33,556 nt of DNA from Actinomycetes bacterium (GTDB taxonomy: Bacteria; Actinomycetota; Acidimicrobiia; Acidimicrobiales; Ilumatobacteraceae): contig JANYDH010000199.1 of the NCBI GenBank assembly GCA_025359865.1, forward strand, positions 1 through 33,556. The letters run 5' to 3'. Each line of letters opens with the position of its first letter. The stretch's first letter is position 1. Below the pieces are notes generated by a model. That model was not told the DNA's origin. It did no database searches and was given only the letters and a program-made list of their open reading frames with translations. Positions 8,766 to 18,244 of the stretch are shown piece by piece. A program made the translations under genes and the position numbers.

Positions 8766-8817
8766 ATCAACGACCCATCATCAACGACCCAGCAACGACC
8801 CGTCATCAACGACCCAG
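8766..8817. repeat. Four degenerate tandem copies of (AT)CAACGACCC
   Basis: Units of 12-14 bp sharing CAACGACCC start at 8766, 8780, 8793 and 8805. They occupy the middle of the 152-bp gap between divergent DUF3499 and ftsH. A 12-base string, TCAACGACCCAT, is shared exactly with the repeat region between cofD and the epimerase gene. Confidence 0.75.
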
Positions 8818-8856
8818 CACCACGGCCCTGACGTCCCCGATGCCGCTTGCGACCCC

Positions 8857-8862
8857 TAGCAT
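8857..8862 (+). promoter_or_regulatory. -10-like box TAGCAT before ftsH
   Basis: TAGCAT ends exactly 6 nt before the ATG at 8869, which would place transcription start at or next to the A of the start codon. There is no Shine-Dalgarno sequence, as expected for a leaderless mRNA. Confidence 0.5.
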
Positions 8863-8868
8863 AGTTCC

Positions 8869-10842
8869 ATGAGTAATCTCCCCCCGCCGCCACCGCCGCC
8901 TCCCCCGGGCCGCTCGCCCGGCGGGCGCCAGCAGCCGGGCCCGAAACCGCCGGACCGGACCGGCAAACGCGGCTTCGGCGCGGGCTGGCCGAAGTGGACG
9001 CTTCCGGTCATGATCGCAGTGGTCGTAGCCATGATCGTGCTGCCGCAGTTCTGGCCGAGTGACTCCGGCACCAAACTCACCTATACCGAGTTCGTCGCCG
9101 ATGTAAAGGCCGGCAAGGTCGAGTCGATCACCATCAACAACTCCACCGGAACCATCAGCGGCAAGTACACCACGGCCGCAAGTGAAGCCGCTGGCAACAA
9201 GACGTTCGCCACGACCGGTGGTGGCGACCGAGGCCTCAGCATTTCCGACGAGGCCCTGCTCAACGAAAAGGGTGTCGACATCTCGTTCAACACCCCGACA
9301 CAGAATTGGTTCTGGAGTTGGGCCGGGCTACTGCTGCCGTTCGTGTTTCTCATCGGTTTCTTCGTGTGGATGCAGCGCCGCGCCATGGGCCAGGCCGGCA
9401 GCATCATGTCGGTCGGCAAGAGCCGCGCCAAGACCTACGACGCCGACAAGCCCTCCACGACGTTCGCAGACATCGCGGGGTACGAGGGCGTGAAGGAAGA
9501 GATCAAGGAAGTGGTCGACTTCCTGCGGATGCCAGAACGCTTCCGCGAGATCGGGGCGCGAGTCCCGAAGGGTATGCTCCTGGTCGGTCCTCCAGGTACC
9601 GGCAAGACGCTGTTCGCCCGGGCCGTCGCCGGTGAAGCAGGCGTCGGATTCCTCTCGGTCACTGGGTCGGACTTCATGGAGATGTTCGTCGGCGTCGGCG
9701 CCAGTCGGGTGCGCGACCTGTTCCAACAGGCTCGCAAGATGGGCCGTGCCATTATCTTCGTCGACGAAATCGACTCGATCGGCCGCAAGCGCGGTGCCGG
9801 TTTAGGCGGCGGCCACGATGAGCGCGAGCAGACACTGAACCAAATGCTCGCCGAGATGGACGGCTTCGAAACCAGCGAGGGAATCGTCATTCTCGCTGCA
9901 ACCAACCGTCCCGATGTGCTCGATCCCGCACTTCTGCGGCCAGGTCGATTCGACCGTCAAATCGTCGTGCCGCTACCCGAGTCCGGTGAGCGCCTGGCGA
10001 TCTTGAACGTTCACAGCCGCGACAAGCGGATGGGACCCGACGTCGACCTCAATGTGATGGCCAAGGCCACGCCCGGAATGAGCGGCGCCGATCTGGCGAA
10101 CCTGGTCAACGAGGCGGCACTCTTCGCAGTGCGCCGCTCCAGCACACAAATCGAGCGGATCGACTTCGAAAATGCTCGGGACCGCGTGGTCCTGGGTGCC
10201 CGGCGCGAAAGCCTTGTACTCACCGGCGAAGAGAAGCGGGCGACGGCATACCACGAGGGTGGCCATGCAGTACTCACCGCGGTGCTACCCCATGCCGATC
10301 CATTGCACAAGGTCACGATCTTGCCGCGCGGGATGGCCCTCGGGGTCACCTGGAGCCTGCCGGAAGAGCGCCATACATACTCCAAGGAATACTTCGAAGA
10401 CGTCATCTGTCGTGCAATGGGTGGACGCGTCGCGGAAAAGATCGTATTCGGTCACCTCAACTCCGGTGCCGCCAACGACCTCGAACAGGCCACTGGCATC
10501 GCCCGCCGAATGGTGCGCGAGTGGGGTATGAGCGAGCGTGTCGGGCCAATGGCATGGCACGGGCAACAGCAAGTGTTCCTCGGTGAAGACCTGATGACAT
10601 CGGGTCGTGAATACAGCGACGAGACCGCTCGGATGATGGACGAAGAGATCGCCCGCATCTTGCTGCAGCAGGAAGAACGCGCACACGAGACCTTGATGAA
10701 GCATCGCACCGCGCTCGATCTGGTCGCAGAAGCACTCCTCGAGAAGGAAACCATCGACGGCGACGAGGTGAACCTCCTCGTGCAGGCCGGGTTGGACCAG
10801 ACCATGCCACACCGCAGCGAGACCACGACGACCGTTGGCTGA
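8869..10842 (+). CDS. ftsH: ATP-dependent zinc metalloprotease FtsH
   Basis: Membrane-bound AAA+ protease that extracts and degrades membrane and soluble proteins; it normally acts as a hexamer. The 657-residue product has a cytoplasmic N-terminal tail with nine consecutive prolines (5-13), a first membrane helix (about 45-61), an extracytoplasmic domain, a second helix (about 147-168), Walker A GPPGTGKT (240-247), Walker B IIFVDEID (295-302), the second region of homology with NRPD and RPGRFDR, the zinc motif HEGGH (462-466) and the third ligand Asp537 in NDLEQAT. All catalytic residues are present and the length is normal. The gene diverges from DUF3499 and ends with a tandemly repeated stop region. 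The proline tract is a less usual addition; its role is unknown. Confidence 0.98.
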   Translation: MSNLPPPPPPPPPGRSPGGRQQPGPKPPDRTGKRGFGAGWPKWTLPVMIAVVVAMIVLPQFWPSDSGTKLTYTEFVADVKAGKVESITINNSTGTISGKYTTAASEAAGNKTFATTGGGDRGLSISDEALLNEKGVDISFNTPTQNWFWSWAGLLLPFVFLIGFFVWMQRRAMGQAGSIMSVGKSRAKTYDADKPSTTFADIAGYEGVKEEIKEVVDFLRMPERFREIGARVPKGMLLVGPPGTGKTLFARAVAGEAGVGFLSVTGSDFMEMFVGVGASRVRDLFQQARKMGRAIIFVDEIDSIGRKRGAGLGGGHDEREQTLNQMLAEMDGFETSEGIVILAATNRPDVLDPALLRPGRFDRQIVVPLPESGERLAILNVHSRDKRMGPDVDLNVMAKATPGMSGADLANLVNEAALFAVRRSSTQIERIDFENARDRVVLGARRESLVLTGEEKRATAYHEGGHAVLTAVLPHADPLHKVTILPRGMALGVTWSLPEERHTYSKEYFEDVICRAMGGRVAEKIVFGHLNSGAANDLEQATGIARRMVREWGMSERVGPMAWHGQQQVFLGEDLMTSGREYSDETARMMDEEIARILLQQEERAHETLMKHRTALDLVAEALLEKETIDGDEVNLLVQAGLDQTMPHRSETTTTVG

Positions 10843-10858
10843 TTGGCTGATTGGCTGA
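10835..10858. repeat. Three tandem copies of TTGGCTGA including the ftsH stop codon
   Basis: TTGGCTGA occurs at 10835-10842, 10843-10850 and 10851-10858. The TGA of the first copy is the ftsH stop. An 8-bp shift changes the frame, so extra copies do not extend the protein. Confidence 0.8.
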
Positions 10859-10903
10859 AATTCACCGACCGGCCACGGATTCCTGAACGCCGCTACCGTG
10901 GGC

Positions 10904-10909
10904 TACGTT
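10904..10909 (+). promoter_or_regulatory. -10-like box TACGTT before the HDOD gene
   Basis: TACGTT ends 7 nt before the ATG at 10917, consistent with transcription starting at the start codon. It separates the HDOD-GGDEF pair from ftsH transcription. Confidence 0.45.
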
Positions 10910-10916
10910 GGCGTCT

Positions 10917-11690
10917 ATGTCGATGCTGCAGGCCCCCCATTCATCGGGCGAACGCGATCGGCTTCTCGTGCACGCCAGTACGGCACAGCAGATGTTGCAA
11001 CTGCTCCACCGGCCGGCAGGTACCGCCGGTGATCCGACCAGAACTGTCATGCTCGACCCTGCGCTCACCGCCGCTGTGGTTCGTGCCGCCAACTCAGCTC
11101 ATCTCGGGTACTCCGGCCGAATCGGCGGGGTGCGTCAAGCCACGGTCATGCTAGGCGGCACACTTGTTGCGTCGCTTGCTGCCAGTCGCGTGGCCGACTT
11201 GGTGTTCGACCCGTCACCACCGGAGTACCCCGACTGGCTGTGGCCGCACTCTCTGACCGTCGCATGCGCGTGTTCCGTGCTCGCCAAACGCACCGGTGAA
11301 TCACCAGACGACGCCTACACCGCGGGACTGTTACACGACGTCGGCTGGCTGCTGATGATCTCCAATGGTCTTCCGGTCGACGGCGAAGACAGCGACCATG
11401 CCCGCATCGGGGCGGCGTTGCTGTCGCGTTGGAATTTTCCCGCTGGCATCGTCTCGGCGGTCAAACATCACCATTCCCGGCCGGCAGCACTGGTCACCAT
11501 GCTCGATCGTGTCGTCGTCGCCGCCCATGGTATTGCCAAGGGCATGGGCGTCGCCTCCCCCGAACCGTCGATCTCGAAACTCGAAGCGTTGCGACTGGTC
11601 GACCTGCCCGGCGTGCGTGCTTCGGTCATCATCGCCGAGGTCGAACAGGAACTGGCGATGATGACCAGCGAGATCCGGGGTGGCAAATGA
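10917..11690 (+). CDS. HDOD domain protein
   Basis: A 257-residue soluble protein built almost wholly of an HDOD domain, a signalling module related to HD phosphohydrolases. Visible features are the AAVVRAANSA helix (52-61), His111 in the PHS segment, the LLHDVG motif (138-143) and further histidines at 161 and 184-186. Many HDOD proteins have lost the metal-binding HD pair, but here His140-Asp141 is retained, so residual hydrolase activity is possible though unproven. The ATG at 10917 is preferred over TTG at 10908 because of the -10 box spacing. Its stop overlaps the start of the GGDEF gene (ATGA), so the two are translated together and probably act in one pathway. Confidence 0.88.
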   Translation: MSMLQAPHSSGERDRLLVHASTAQQMLQLLHRPAGTAGDPTRTVMLDPALTAAVVRAANSAHLGYSGRIGGVRQATVMLGGTLVASLAASRVADLVFDPSPPEYPDWLWPHSLTVACACSVLAKRTGESPDDAYTAGLLHDVGWLLMISNGLPVDGEDSDHARIGAALLSRWNFPAGIVSAVKHHHSRPAALVTMLDRVVVAAHGIAKGMGVASPEPSISKLEALRLVDLPGVRASVIIAEVEQELAMMTSEIRGGK

Positions 11691-12997
11691 GCGTCATCGA
11701 TTCCATCTCGAGAATGCAGAACGATGCGGTCGAACGACTTCGAGCGGGCGACCACAGCGAGTTCCTGGTCGGGTTCCTCACCACATCGTTGATGCTGGAA
11801 CTGTCAAACCTGCTCACGGCCGACCTGCAACTCGTGGACTACGCTCAGGCTGTTGTCGAAACCATGACCCAACATGCGCCACTCGACCGGTGCATGCTCG
11901 GCCTCGACGCACCGGGGCTGCCCCCCGTTGGCGCGACGATCGGCTTCGACCAAGAGTTCGTCCAGGGTCACGCCTCACTGCCCGATAGCCCAGACCGTGG
12001 TGCTATCAACGTCGAGGGTACGGTCACGGGCACGCTGTACGCCGACCACATCCCCGGCCCACTGCGACAGGCCGGCTTCATGCAACTAGCTGCCGGACAG
12101 ATCGGCGAGGGTATTTCCCGCATCGTCGAGGCCGAACGCGAACGCCGTCGTGGCGCAGTCGCCCGAGCGCTCAGTGTTGTGGCGTTGCTCGGCGGCGAAT
12201 GGGGTGAACACTCCTTGCAAGAGATCGCCGCGGCGCTCGCATCGTTGCCAGATGCCACCGGCGGCTCGGTCAGCGCCCAAGCCGCACGATTTGCCGGCAC
12301 CATCACCGCGACCGATGGCCGTCCGTCTCCCCACACGGTACATCGCCAATTCCTCATCGATAGTCGTATCGAGGTCAATGTCAACGTTCATCACGTGACC
12401 GAACCCAAAGCAGAGCACCTCGCCCGACTCGACGAAATCGTAGGCGCGCTGTCCAGTGCACTGAACCGTATCGAGCAGAACATCCGGCTCCTTTCCGAAG
12501 CGGAAACAGATCAACTCACCGGTGTCGGTAATCGCCGCCGGGCAGGTAAGGCGCTGGCCGCCGCCCGAGCAATGGCCGACCGCCAGAACCTGCCGATGGC
12601 TGTGCTGCTGTGCGATCTCGACTGGTTCAAGCGTGTCAACGACGAGTTCGGCCACGAAGTGGGCGACAAGGTGCTCGTCGCCTTTGCCGACCTCCTGCAG
12701 CGTTCGGTACGGGCCTTCGACACCGTGACCCGTTGGGGCGGCGAAGAGTTTCTCGTCATTCTCCCAACGTGCGACCAGGCCGATGCCGTCGCCGTGGCCG
12801 AGCGCCTCATCACCGAATGCCCAGCGGCCAATGAGCCGAACCTGCCCGCCGGTATCCGCCAGACGGTCTCCATCGGCGTGGCGCTCTATCCCGACACCGC
12901 CGCCAGCCCCGAGGCGCTCATCCGGGCCGCCGATGACGCGATGTACCAGGCCAAGCGCGAAGGCCGCGACCGGTACCGAGCCGCAGCCAACATTTGA
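11687..12997 (+). CDS. Diguanylate cyclase (GGDEF domain) with GAF-like N-terminal region
   Basis: A 436-residue protein predicted to make cyclic di-GMP from two GTP. The C-terminal GGDEF domain (about 270-430) has DxLTGxxNRR, the Mg-binding LLCDLDWFKRVND segment and an intact GGEEF active loop (351-355). An RAFD inhibitory site (342-345) stands five residues before it, so feedback inhibition by product is likely. The N-terminal 260 residues have no membrane helix; their alternating helix-strand pattern could be one or two degenerate GAF domains, but I am not certain. A basic helix (about 143-150, ERERRRG) separates them. The gene overlaps the HDOD gene by 4 bp, suggesting a co-expressed sensor pair. 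It converges on the thioredoxin-like gene with only 20 bp between. Confidence 0.93.
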   Translation: MSVIDSISRMQNDAVERLRAGDHSEFLVGFLTTSLMLELSNLLTADLQLVDYAQAVVETMTQHAPLDRCMLGLDAPGLPPVGATIGFDQEFVQGHASLPDSPDRGAINVEGTVTGTLYADHIPGPLRQAGFMQLAAGQIGEGISRIVEAERERRRGAVARALSVVALLGGEWGEHSLQEIAAALASLPDATGGSVSAQAARFAGTITATDGRPSPHTVHRQFLIDSRIEVNVNVHHVTEPKAEHLARLDEIVGALSSALNRIEQNIRLLSEAETDQLTGVGNRRRAGKALAAARAMADRQNLPMAVLLCDLDWFKRVNDEFGHEVGDKVLVAFADLLQRSVRAFDTVTRWGGEEFLVILPTCDQADAVAVAERLITECPAANEPNLPAGIRQTVSIGVALYPDTAASPEALIRAADDAMYQAKREGRDRYRAAANI

Positions 12998-13017
12998 GTA
13001 TCCGACTGCCGCACAGG

Positions 13018-13488
13018 TCAGCCAATCGGCGGACCGTGATGGCCGTGACACGGCTCGGGTCCGCTCCCCGGCTCGCGTGCTTCGGCGATGGCGGCCCAGA
13101 GATCGGTGGCACTGACAGGCCCCAGAAATGACATCCGCACAACCCCGTCATGGCCAGCGAGCACGGTGGTCGGCACCGCTTCGATGGCGTAGCGACGGTG
13201 CAGTTCACGGTCGGCTCCGTATTCCACCTCGACGACGTGTACGGCGGAGCTCGCCACCACCTGTGCCTTGCGCGCCACATCGGCGCACGTCTGGCAGGTG
13301 GCCGATGTGAACACCACCAGCAACCACTCGGTATCCGCACCCTCGAAATCGTGACGATCCAATTGCGCCGGTGCGCGCACTGCGGGCTGAGTCGGCGCAT
13401 CGACACGTCGCCGCCGACGCTGCACAACCGCAACGATCACCGCTATCGCGACAATCGCTACGGCGATGGCCAGACGAGACACGTCCAT
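13018..13488 (-). CDS. Membrane-anchored thioredoxin-like protein
   Basis: A 156-residue protein with one N-terminal membrane helix (about 5-22) followed by a run of five arginines (24-28), so by the positive-inside rule the catalytic domain may face the cytoplasm rather than the outside. The thioredoxin fold is indicated by 'LLVVFTSATCQTC' with the redox pair Cys65/Cys68 and a cis-proline at 106 in VPTT. The tail CHGHHG (147-152) is unusual and could bind metal. Its ATG overlaps the DUF5719 stop (TGATG), so it is translationally coupled to that gene. A redox role for partner envelope proteins is an inference; the substrate is not known. Confidence 0.85.
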   Translation of the reverse strand: MDVSRLAIAVAIVAIAVIVAVVQRRRRRVDAPTQPAVRAPAQLDRHDFEGADTEWLLVVFTSATCQTCADVARKAQVVASSAVHVVEVEYGADRELHRRYAIEAVPTTVLAGHDGVVRMSFLGPVSATDLWAAIAEAREPGSGPEPCHGHHGPPIG

Positions 13489-14909
13489 CAGCCCGCCAGA
13501 GCGAACGACCCGGAGCGGCCGCGTAGGTCGCCACCGCGAGCGAGGAGTCGTTCGACATACATCCGCTGCGTGCCTTCTACACGAAAGGGCGTACCGAGTG
13601 CCGAAGGATCGGTGATGGCGATGGTGATCACGCCATTTGCTGGCAGTGCGAGAGCGTCCATACCTGGTACCGGAACCCAGCCGCCAGGCCCGAGTGTCGA
13701 GACCTTGACGATGGTGTCGACGTTGTCGACGTTGAGCACGACAAGGACGTCGTCGAGCGCAAGATCGCTGCCGATGGCGCCCGACCAGCGCGTTGACGCC
13801 AACGTGGATGGCGAACCCACCACCACGGTGGTCGCTATGCTCCTCCCCGCAGGTCGAGTGAGAATCCGTTCGACCACGACCGAATCGCCTGCGAACGTCG
13901 AAAAGACCGCACCATGACGGCCCGCAGGAAGGCCGCGCACGAGGGCGGTGTCGAGCGTGCCAACTCCGCCAGCGGGAACGCTGATTTGTTGGTCGTTTTG
14001 GAAGTCGGTAACCGGTAGGCCCAAGAACACGGCATCAACGGTGACGTCTTGATCGGTCGGATTGAAGATGCGGTACACCTCGGTGATGCCAGCGCCCGCC
14101 TCGCCATCGGCGAAGTACAACTGGCTGGACAGCGAAGGCGCTCCGAGCGTCATCGAATACCCCAACCGACCGGCACCGAGCTGGTTCTGGGCGCGGCCAG
14201 CCACGATCCGTCCACGACTGGCAACCACCTTCGATGCCAGAATCGACTCGTCTTTTGCGCCGAGTTCTACGACTTGAACCGAGCGACCGGGCACCGGATA
14301 GCCCTGTAACCGTGAAGGCTTACGGACACCGTCTTTGGTGACGAAGCCGATGTCGACGATTGCCGCATCCGGATATGGGTTGGTGAGAATCAGCCGTTCC
14401 TCGCTGTCGGCAGCAGTGAAGCCATCGGCGAAGTACCAGTGTGACGACGCTGCATTGGCACACGCCGCGACCGCATTGCCAGCCGGATGGATTGCCTGCT
14501 GCTCGACGAAACCACCGCCGCCATCGACCTCGACGACGGCCGACAGAAACGTACCCACCGGTTGCACATCGCTGAGTGTGACCGTGATGCTGGTACGGGC
14601 AGCCACGCTCAGCAGTTGTGACACCGGCGCCGTTGCGTCTGTGCCGTAGACGGTGATTCGACCTGCGAGCGGCTGGTCGGACGGGTTCGCGATCACCACG
14701 TTGCCACCGACCCCATCCTGGCCATTTGGCACTCCAGGACAGAACCAGGACGACGTGATGAACGAACCAGATGGGACGAACGGCATCGTCGGCTCGCCAA
14801 GGAACGCGAACGATGCGGTCAGGGGCACCGGCGACTGGCGACCTGCCAACGCAAGGCCGGCCGCCGCCCCAGCGATCACGACTGCGGCAATCGTGCGTTG
14901 AAGCCTCAC
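13488..14909 (-). CDS. Secreted DUF5719-family protein
   Basis: A 473-residue protein of unknown function with a Sec signal peptide or anchor (about 5-22, Ala-rich). The body is beta-rich and repetitive: segments of the type 'L.L.NP......V.....T..G' recur around 70-130, 170-230 and 265-330, and 'WYFADG' / 'LYFADG' occur near 158 and 258. This resembles DUF5719, an actinobacterial exported family that neighbours a giant GT2 membrane protein in other genomes. It starts inside the last codons of that glycosyltransferase gene (ATGA overlap) and ends overlapping the thioredoxin-like gene, so the three are one operon. A role in assembling or presenting the glycan made by its neighbour is inferred from this link. 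Confidence 0.82.
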   Translation of the reverse strand: MRLQRTIAAVVIAGAAAGLALAGRQSPVPLTASFAFLGEPTMPFVPSGSFITSSWFCPGVPNGQDGVGGNVVIANPSDQPLAGRITVYGTDATAPVSQLLSVAARTSITVTLSDVQPVGTFLSAVVEVDGGGGFVEQQAIHPAGNAVAACANAASSHWYFADGFTAADSEERLILTNPYPDAAIVDIGFVTKDGVRKPSRLQGYPVPGRSVQVVELGAKDESILASKVVASRGRIVAGRAQNQLGAGRLGYSMTLGAPSLSSQLYFADGEAGAGITEVYRIFNPTDQDVTVDAVFLGLPVTDFQNDQQISVPAGGVGTLDTALVRGLPAGRHGAVFSTFAGDSVVVERILTRPAGRSIATTVVVGSPSTLASTRWSGAIGSDLALDDVLVVLNVDNVDTIVKVSTLGPGGWVPVPGMDALALPANGVITIAITDPSALGTPFRVEGTQRMYVERLLARGGDLRGRSGSFALAG

Positions 14910-17900
14910 GATGTCACTCCGTCGAGATCGACCGGACGAAGTATGGGATCGAGCGGCGCGGCTGGATCGTCATCGTCGAAGGCGAGCACCGGTTCGGCCA
15001 GACCGACGGTACCGGAATAGCGACGTCGCCGACCTGTCGGCCGGGCACCACCCGCAACCAGGAGGAGGATCACCCATCCGGCCGCCTGCGCCCACAACAC
15101 CACGGTGTGGCTCGCGGGCGTCTTGAACGACAGCGTGGCTTGAACTGCTGTTGGCACGTCGAACGCCAGTGTTGCGCCGAAAGCCGGTCGACCTTGCAGG
15201 TCTGTCTCGCCACTGCGCAGGTGCCAGCCGTCGTCGAACGGTACCGACACATGCAGTGTGCCCTCGGGCAGCCCCACCGTGCCAGGGGTGAGGTGGTCGG
15301 CTTCGGGCAGTACCGAGACGGCGCCACTCACATCTGCCTGGGCCAGCGAAGCAGGATCGGCCAGTTTGCTCGCCTGAGCCCCTTCGGCTGTGAGCACGCT
15401 CCTCGCGGGGATCCATGCCTTGTTTTCATACACGACCACATTCGGCGGGCTGTACACCTCGCCGAGGTCGAGTTGATCACCGAGCGCGTCGAGCAGTCCT
15501 GCAGGGATAGCGAGCGGGTTCGCCGCTGTCGACGAGGCCCCGTCGATCACCGGAATCACGATGTAGCGCACCGAAAACGGTGCCAGTAGTCGACCTGCCC
15601 TCGCCGTGGTGCCGTTCGCGATGGCATCGAGCGCAGTCACGATGTCGGCGTCGATCGTCGTTGGCCGCGTCGACCACACATCGTCGACCTGCAAGGTGCG
15701 GTCATCGGTCAACGCGTAAGCGATGCCGGGCCGCATGCTTTGGCCAGCCGCTGGCACAATCCGTTGATCACCGACCCAGAGCACCCGGTAGTCGCCATCG
15801 ACGGACCGATCAGGTAGTTGGCCGAGAAGGTCGATCATCGTCGTCTGCGGAGTCTCCCAACGGCCTGACGTGAGCGCAAATACCCCGGGGAGCACGCCGA
15901 TCACGACAGCAAACGAGCCGAGTAGGCCGAGGGGTTGCCGCCAACCGAAGTGACCGCCCTTCACGTCGAGTTCGAATGCCGCCACGACACATCCGGCAGC
16001 GATGGCCAAGCCGAGCGCGACGGGTGCCAACAGAATGCCGGGCTCGGGAAGTCGAACCGGCAGACGATGACGTCCGTTGAGAAAGGCGAGCCACCCGAAC
16101 ACCACCACGAGCAACCCGGCCCGAACCCCCCACCCGAACCGCCACCCACGACCGAGCACGGGTGCCACCAGCACGGGCAAGTACAACGCCAGCGACAGTA
16201 CGACTCCTTGGAGGTTGCCCAGATCAAAGCTCGCCAGTGCTCGTAGCGAAGGCCCGCTGTCGGCGGCCACCGGCATCCCGACGACTGCGGCCCAGCCTCC
16301 CTTACCGACAAGGGACACCAGCCACGGCAAGTTGGCCAACACGGCGAGAATACAGGCCAGCAAGCCTGCCCCAAGCACTTCGAGCGCGGCTGTCCAACGC
16401 GCACCCCCAACCGCCGTCGCCAGTGCCACGACCACGACCACGATCGGTGCCACGATCAAGAACCCCGGCGAGAAGGCAATCGTGACGGCCACGACGAGCG
16501 TGACCGAGGCGAGCAGTCGAAGCTGGGTGTGAAGTGCCACCGCGAACACGCGCTCACCCTCATCGCCCAGGGGTCCGGCAGCGATTCCAGCGATGCGCCG
16601 GATGCCGTCGACCAGCCATGGCACCGCCGCGTACACGGCGAGGGCTTGCCATCGCCCGAGCGAGATCAGCTGCCCCGGAAGTGGAATCGCGGCATACACC
16701 GCGAGGGTGACGATCCGTGCTCGGATCGTCGTGAAGGCGGTACTGAGTCGCCACACCCCGAGCGGGCCGACGACGAGTAGTCCAAGTACACCGACGGTGT
16801 GCAGCAGACCCATGTGGAACACCGTGACCACGCTGGAGAGAGCAACCAACGCCATCCCGGTCGGTGCTGTCACACTGGCGCCCCCACCGTGGCCCCACCA
16901 TCCGCTCGTGGCCAAGCGAAGCATTCGCCGCGGACTCTCGCCGAATGGCAGAAACTGACCGAACGCCGGCACTCCATCCGCGATGAGCTGGCGACTTCCC
17001 ACTGCCAACGCGAGGAGCAACACGATCCAGGCGGTGGCGCCAGACGCGCCTGCCCGCTCGCGCCATGATCGCTGCTCGTGTGCAAGCACCAGCGTCCGCT
17101 GATCGCGAGAGCGGGCATACGTGGTGAGCCTGGCGATGCCACGAATCTGGAGTCCGACAACCTCGCGGTCTGGAACGGAGCGGCCGGCGGCGACAGCGCG
17201 GCGGCGAGCGATGATCGAGGGTGCGCGCGGGATGAGGCCGATCAGCGCGCCCATCCCCGCCAACCCAGCGCGTCCGGTGCCCGTGAAGAATCCAACCACG
17301 AATTCGGCGATGGTGAGCAAGACCAGTTGCACGGAGAGCGTCGGCAGGCGGCCTGCGCCAGACAGTGTGGTGACCACCCGGAGCCGGTGACGGGCGCGCA
17401 GCGTCTCGTGGGGCAGGTCTGGTCGGCGCTCGATGAGTTGCTCGCGGTGCCGGGCGCGTGCTGACGGCACAACGACAACACGGGCACCACCCAGGTGGGC
17501 GCGCCAACACAGATCAAGATCCTCGCCATGGAAAGAAATCGACCTGTCGAACCCGACCAGCGTGTGAAACAGGTCGGCGCGAACGAGCAGACAGGCCGAA
17601 GGCAACGCGAAAACATCGCGAACCGCATCGTGTTGCTCTTGATCCAGCTCACCGCGTTCGACAATGGGATCGATCTCGCCGAACCGGTCAACGCCGAGAC
17701 CTACATGCTGCAAGACGGTGGGGGCATCCCACTCGACGAGCTTCGGACCGACGATGCCGGCGTTCGAGCGATACAGCTCCTCGACGAGCAAACGGATGGC
17801 GTCAGCCTCGAGCGCTACATCATCGTGAAGAAAACAAAAGAACCCGTTAACGCCCTCAACGAGGTGCAGCACCTCGTTGGCAACAATGCCGTACCCGGGG

Positions 17901-18112
17901 TTGCCGTCGACGCGACGAACGAACGCATTGGCGACTGCCACACGAATTTGCTCGGGTAGGTCACCTGCATCGCCGACCACCAGGAACAGCGACTTGAGAT
18001 TCGGATAGTCCTGCCGCGCGAGACCGTCGAGCACTTGAGAGAACCACGGACCCGGCTCGTGGACCACCATCACGGCCACAACCGGCGGTGCGATGTCGCT
18101 AGCGAGTTCCAC
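14906..18112 (-). CDS. Giant GT2 glycosyltransferase fused to a polytopic membrane domain
   Basis: A 1068-residue protein. Residues 1-235 form a family-2 glycosyltransferase: a first strand 'VVAVMVVHEPG' (11-21), the metal-binding HDD (96-98) and the acceptor/base motif HGEDLDLCWR (195-204). The remainder has about 12-14 membrane helices, a large extracytoplasmic domain (about 760-1000) and a final helix near 1015. It probably transfers sugar from a nucleotide or lipid donor and may also help move the product across the membrane; the acceptor is unknown. The start is GTG at 18112 with TAGCCT 9 nt upstream. It heads the operon with DUF5719 and the thioredoxin-like gene. Confidence 0.9.
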   Translation of the reverse strand: MELASDIAPPVVAVMVVHEPGPWFSQVLDGLARQDYPNLKSLFLVVGDAGDLPEQIRVAVANAFVRRVDGNPGYGIVANEVLHLVEGVNGFFCFLHDDVALEADAIRLLVEELYRSNAGIVGPKLVEWDAPTVLQHVGLGVDRFGEIDPIVERGELDQEQHDAVRDVFALPSACLLVRADLFHTLVGFDRSISFHGEDLDLCWRAHLGGARVVVVPSARARHREQLIERRPDLPHETLRARHRLRVVTTLSGAGRLPTLSVQLVLLTIAEFVVGFFTGTGRAGLAGMGALIGLIPRAPSIIARRRAVAAGRSVPDREVVGLQIRGIARLTTYARSRDQRTLVLAHEQRSWRERAGASGATAWIVLLLALAVGSRQLIADGVPAFGQFLPFGESPRRMLRLATSGWWGHGGGASVTAPTGMALVALSSVVTVFHMGLLHTVGVLGLLVVGPLGVWRLSTAFTTIRARIVTLAVYAAIPLPGQLISLGRWQALAVYAAVPWLVDGIRRIAGIAAGPLGDEGERVFAVALHTQLRLLASVTLVVAVTIAFSPGFLIVAPIVVVVVALATAVGGARWTAALEVLGAGLLACILAVLANLPWLVSLVGKGGWAAVVGMPVAADSGPSLRALASFDLGNLQGVVLSLALYLPVLVAPVLGRGWRFGWGVRAGLLVVVFGWLAFLNGRHRLPVRLPEPGILLAPVALGLAIAAGCVVAAFELDVKGGHFGWRQPLGLLGSFAVVIGVLPGVFALTSGRWETPQTTMIDLLGQLPDRSVDGDYRVLWVGDQRIVPAAGQSMRPGIAYALTDDRTLQVDDVWSTRPTTIDADIVTALDAIANGTTARAGRLLAPFSVRYIVIPVIDGASSTAANPLAIPAGLLDALGDQLDLGEVYSPPNVVVYENKAWIPARSVLTAEGAQASKLADPASLAQADVSGAVSVLPEADHLTPGTVGLPEGTLHVSVPFDDGWHLRSGETDLQGRPAFGATLAFDVPTAVQATLSFKTPASHTVVLWAQAAGWVILLLVAGGARPTGRRRRYSGTVGLAEPVLAFDDDDPAAPLDPILRPVDLDGVTS

Positions 18113-18121
18113 GAGTGGACG

Positions 18122-18127
18122 AGGCTA
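18122..18127 (-). promoter_or_regulatory. -10-like box TAGCCT before the GT2 operon
   Basis: TAGCCT on the minus strand ends 9 nt before the GTG at 18112. The same hexamer at the same distance precedes the flippase GTG on the other strand. Confidence 0.4.
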
Positions 18128-18234
18128 GCGGCGCGCGGCCAATAGCACAGGTCAGCTGGCGACCCGAGTTCATTTTGACCCACTCTCAGCGCTAACGACG
18201 GCGGCACTGTGGATACGATGTGGGTGCCATCGAG

Positions 18235-18239
18235 AGGAG
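18235..18239 (+). promoter_or_regulatory. Ribosome binding site selecting a TTG start
   Basis: AGGAG lies 5 nt before TTG at 18245. This spacing is why the TTG is preferred over in-frame GTG and ATG codons between 18209 and 18226. A -10-like TACGAT lies about 20 bp further upstream (18213-18218). Confidence 0.6.
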
Positions 18240-18244
18240 TCGAG

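Noticed and set aside
11429-11686. Upstream extension of the diguanylate cyclase frame
   Set aside because: It overlaps the well-supported HDOD gene in another frame. The ATG at 11687 overlapping the HDOD stop is a standard operon junction.
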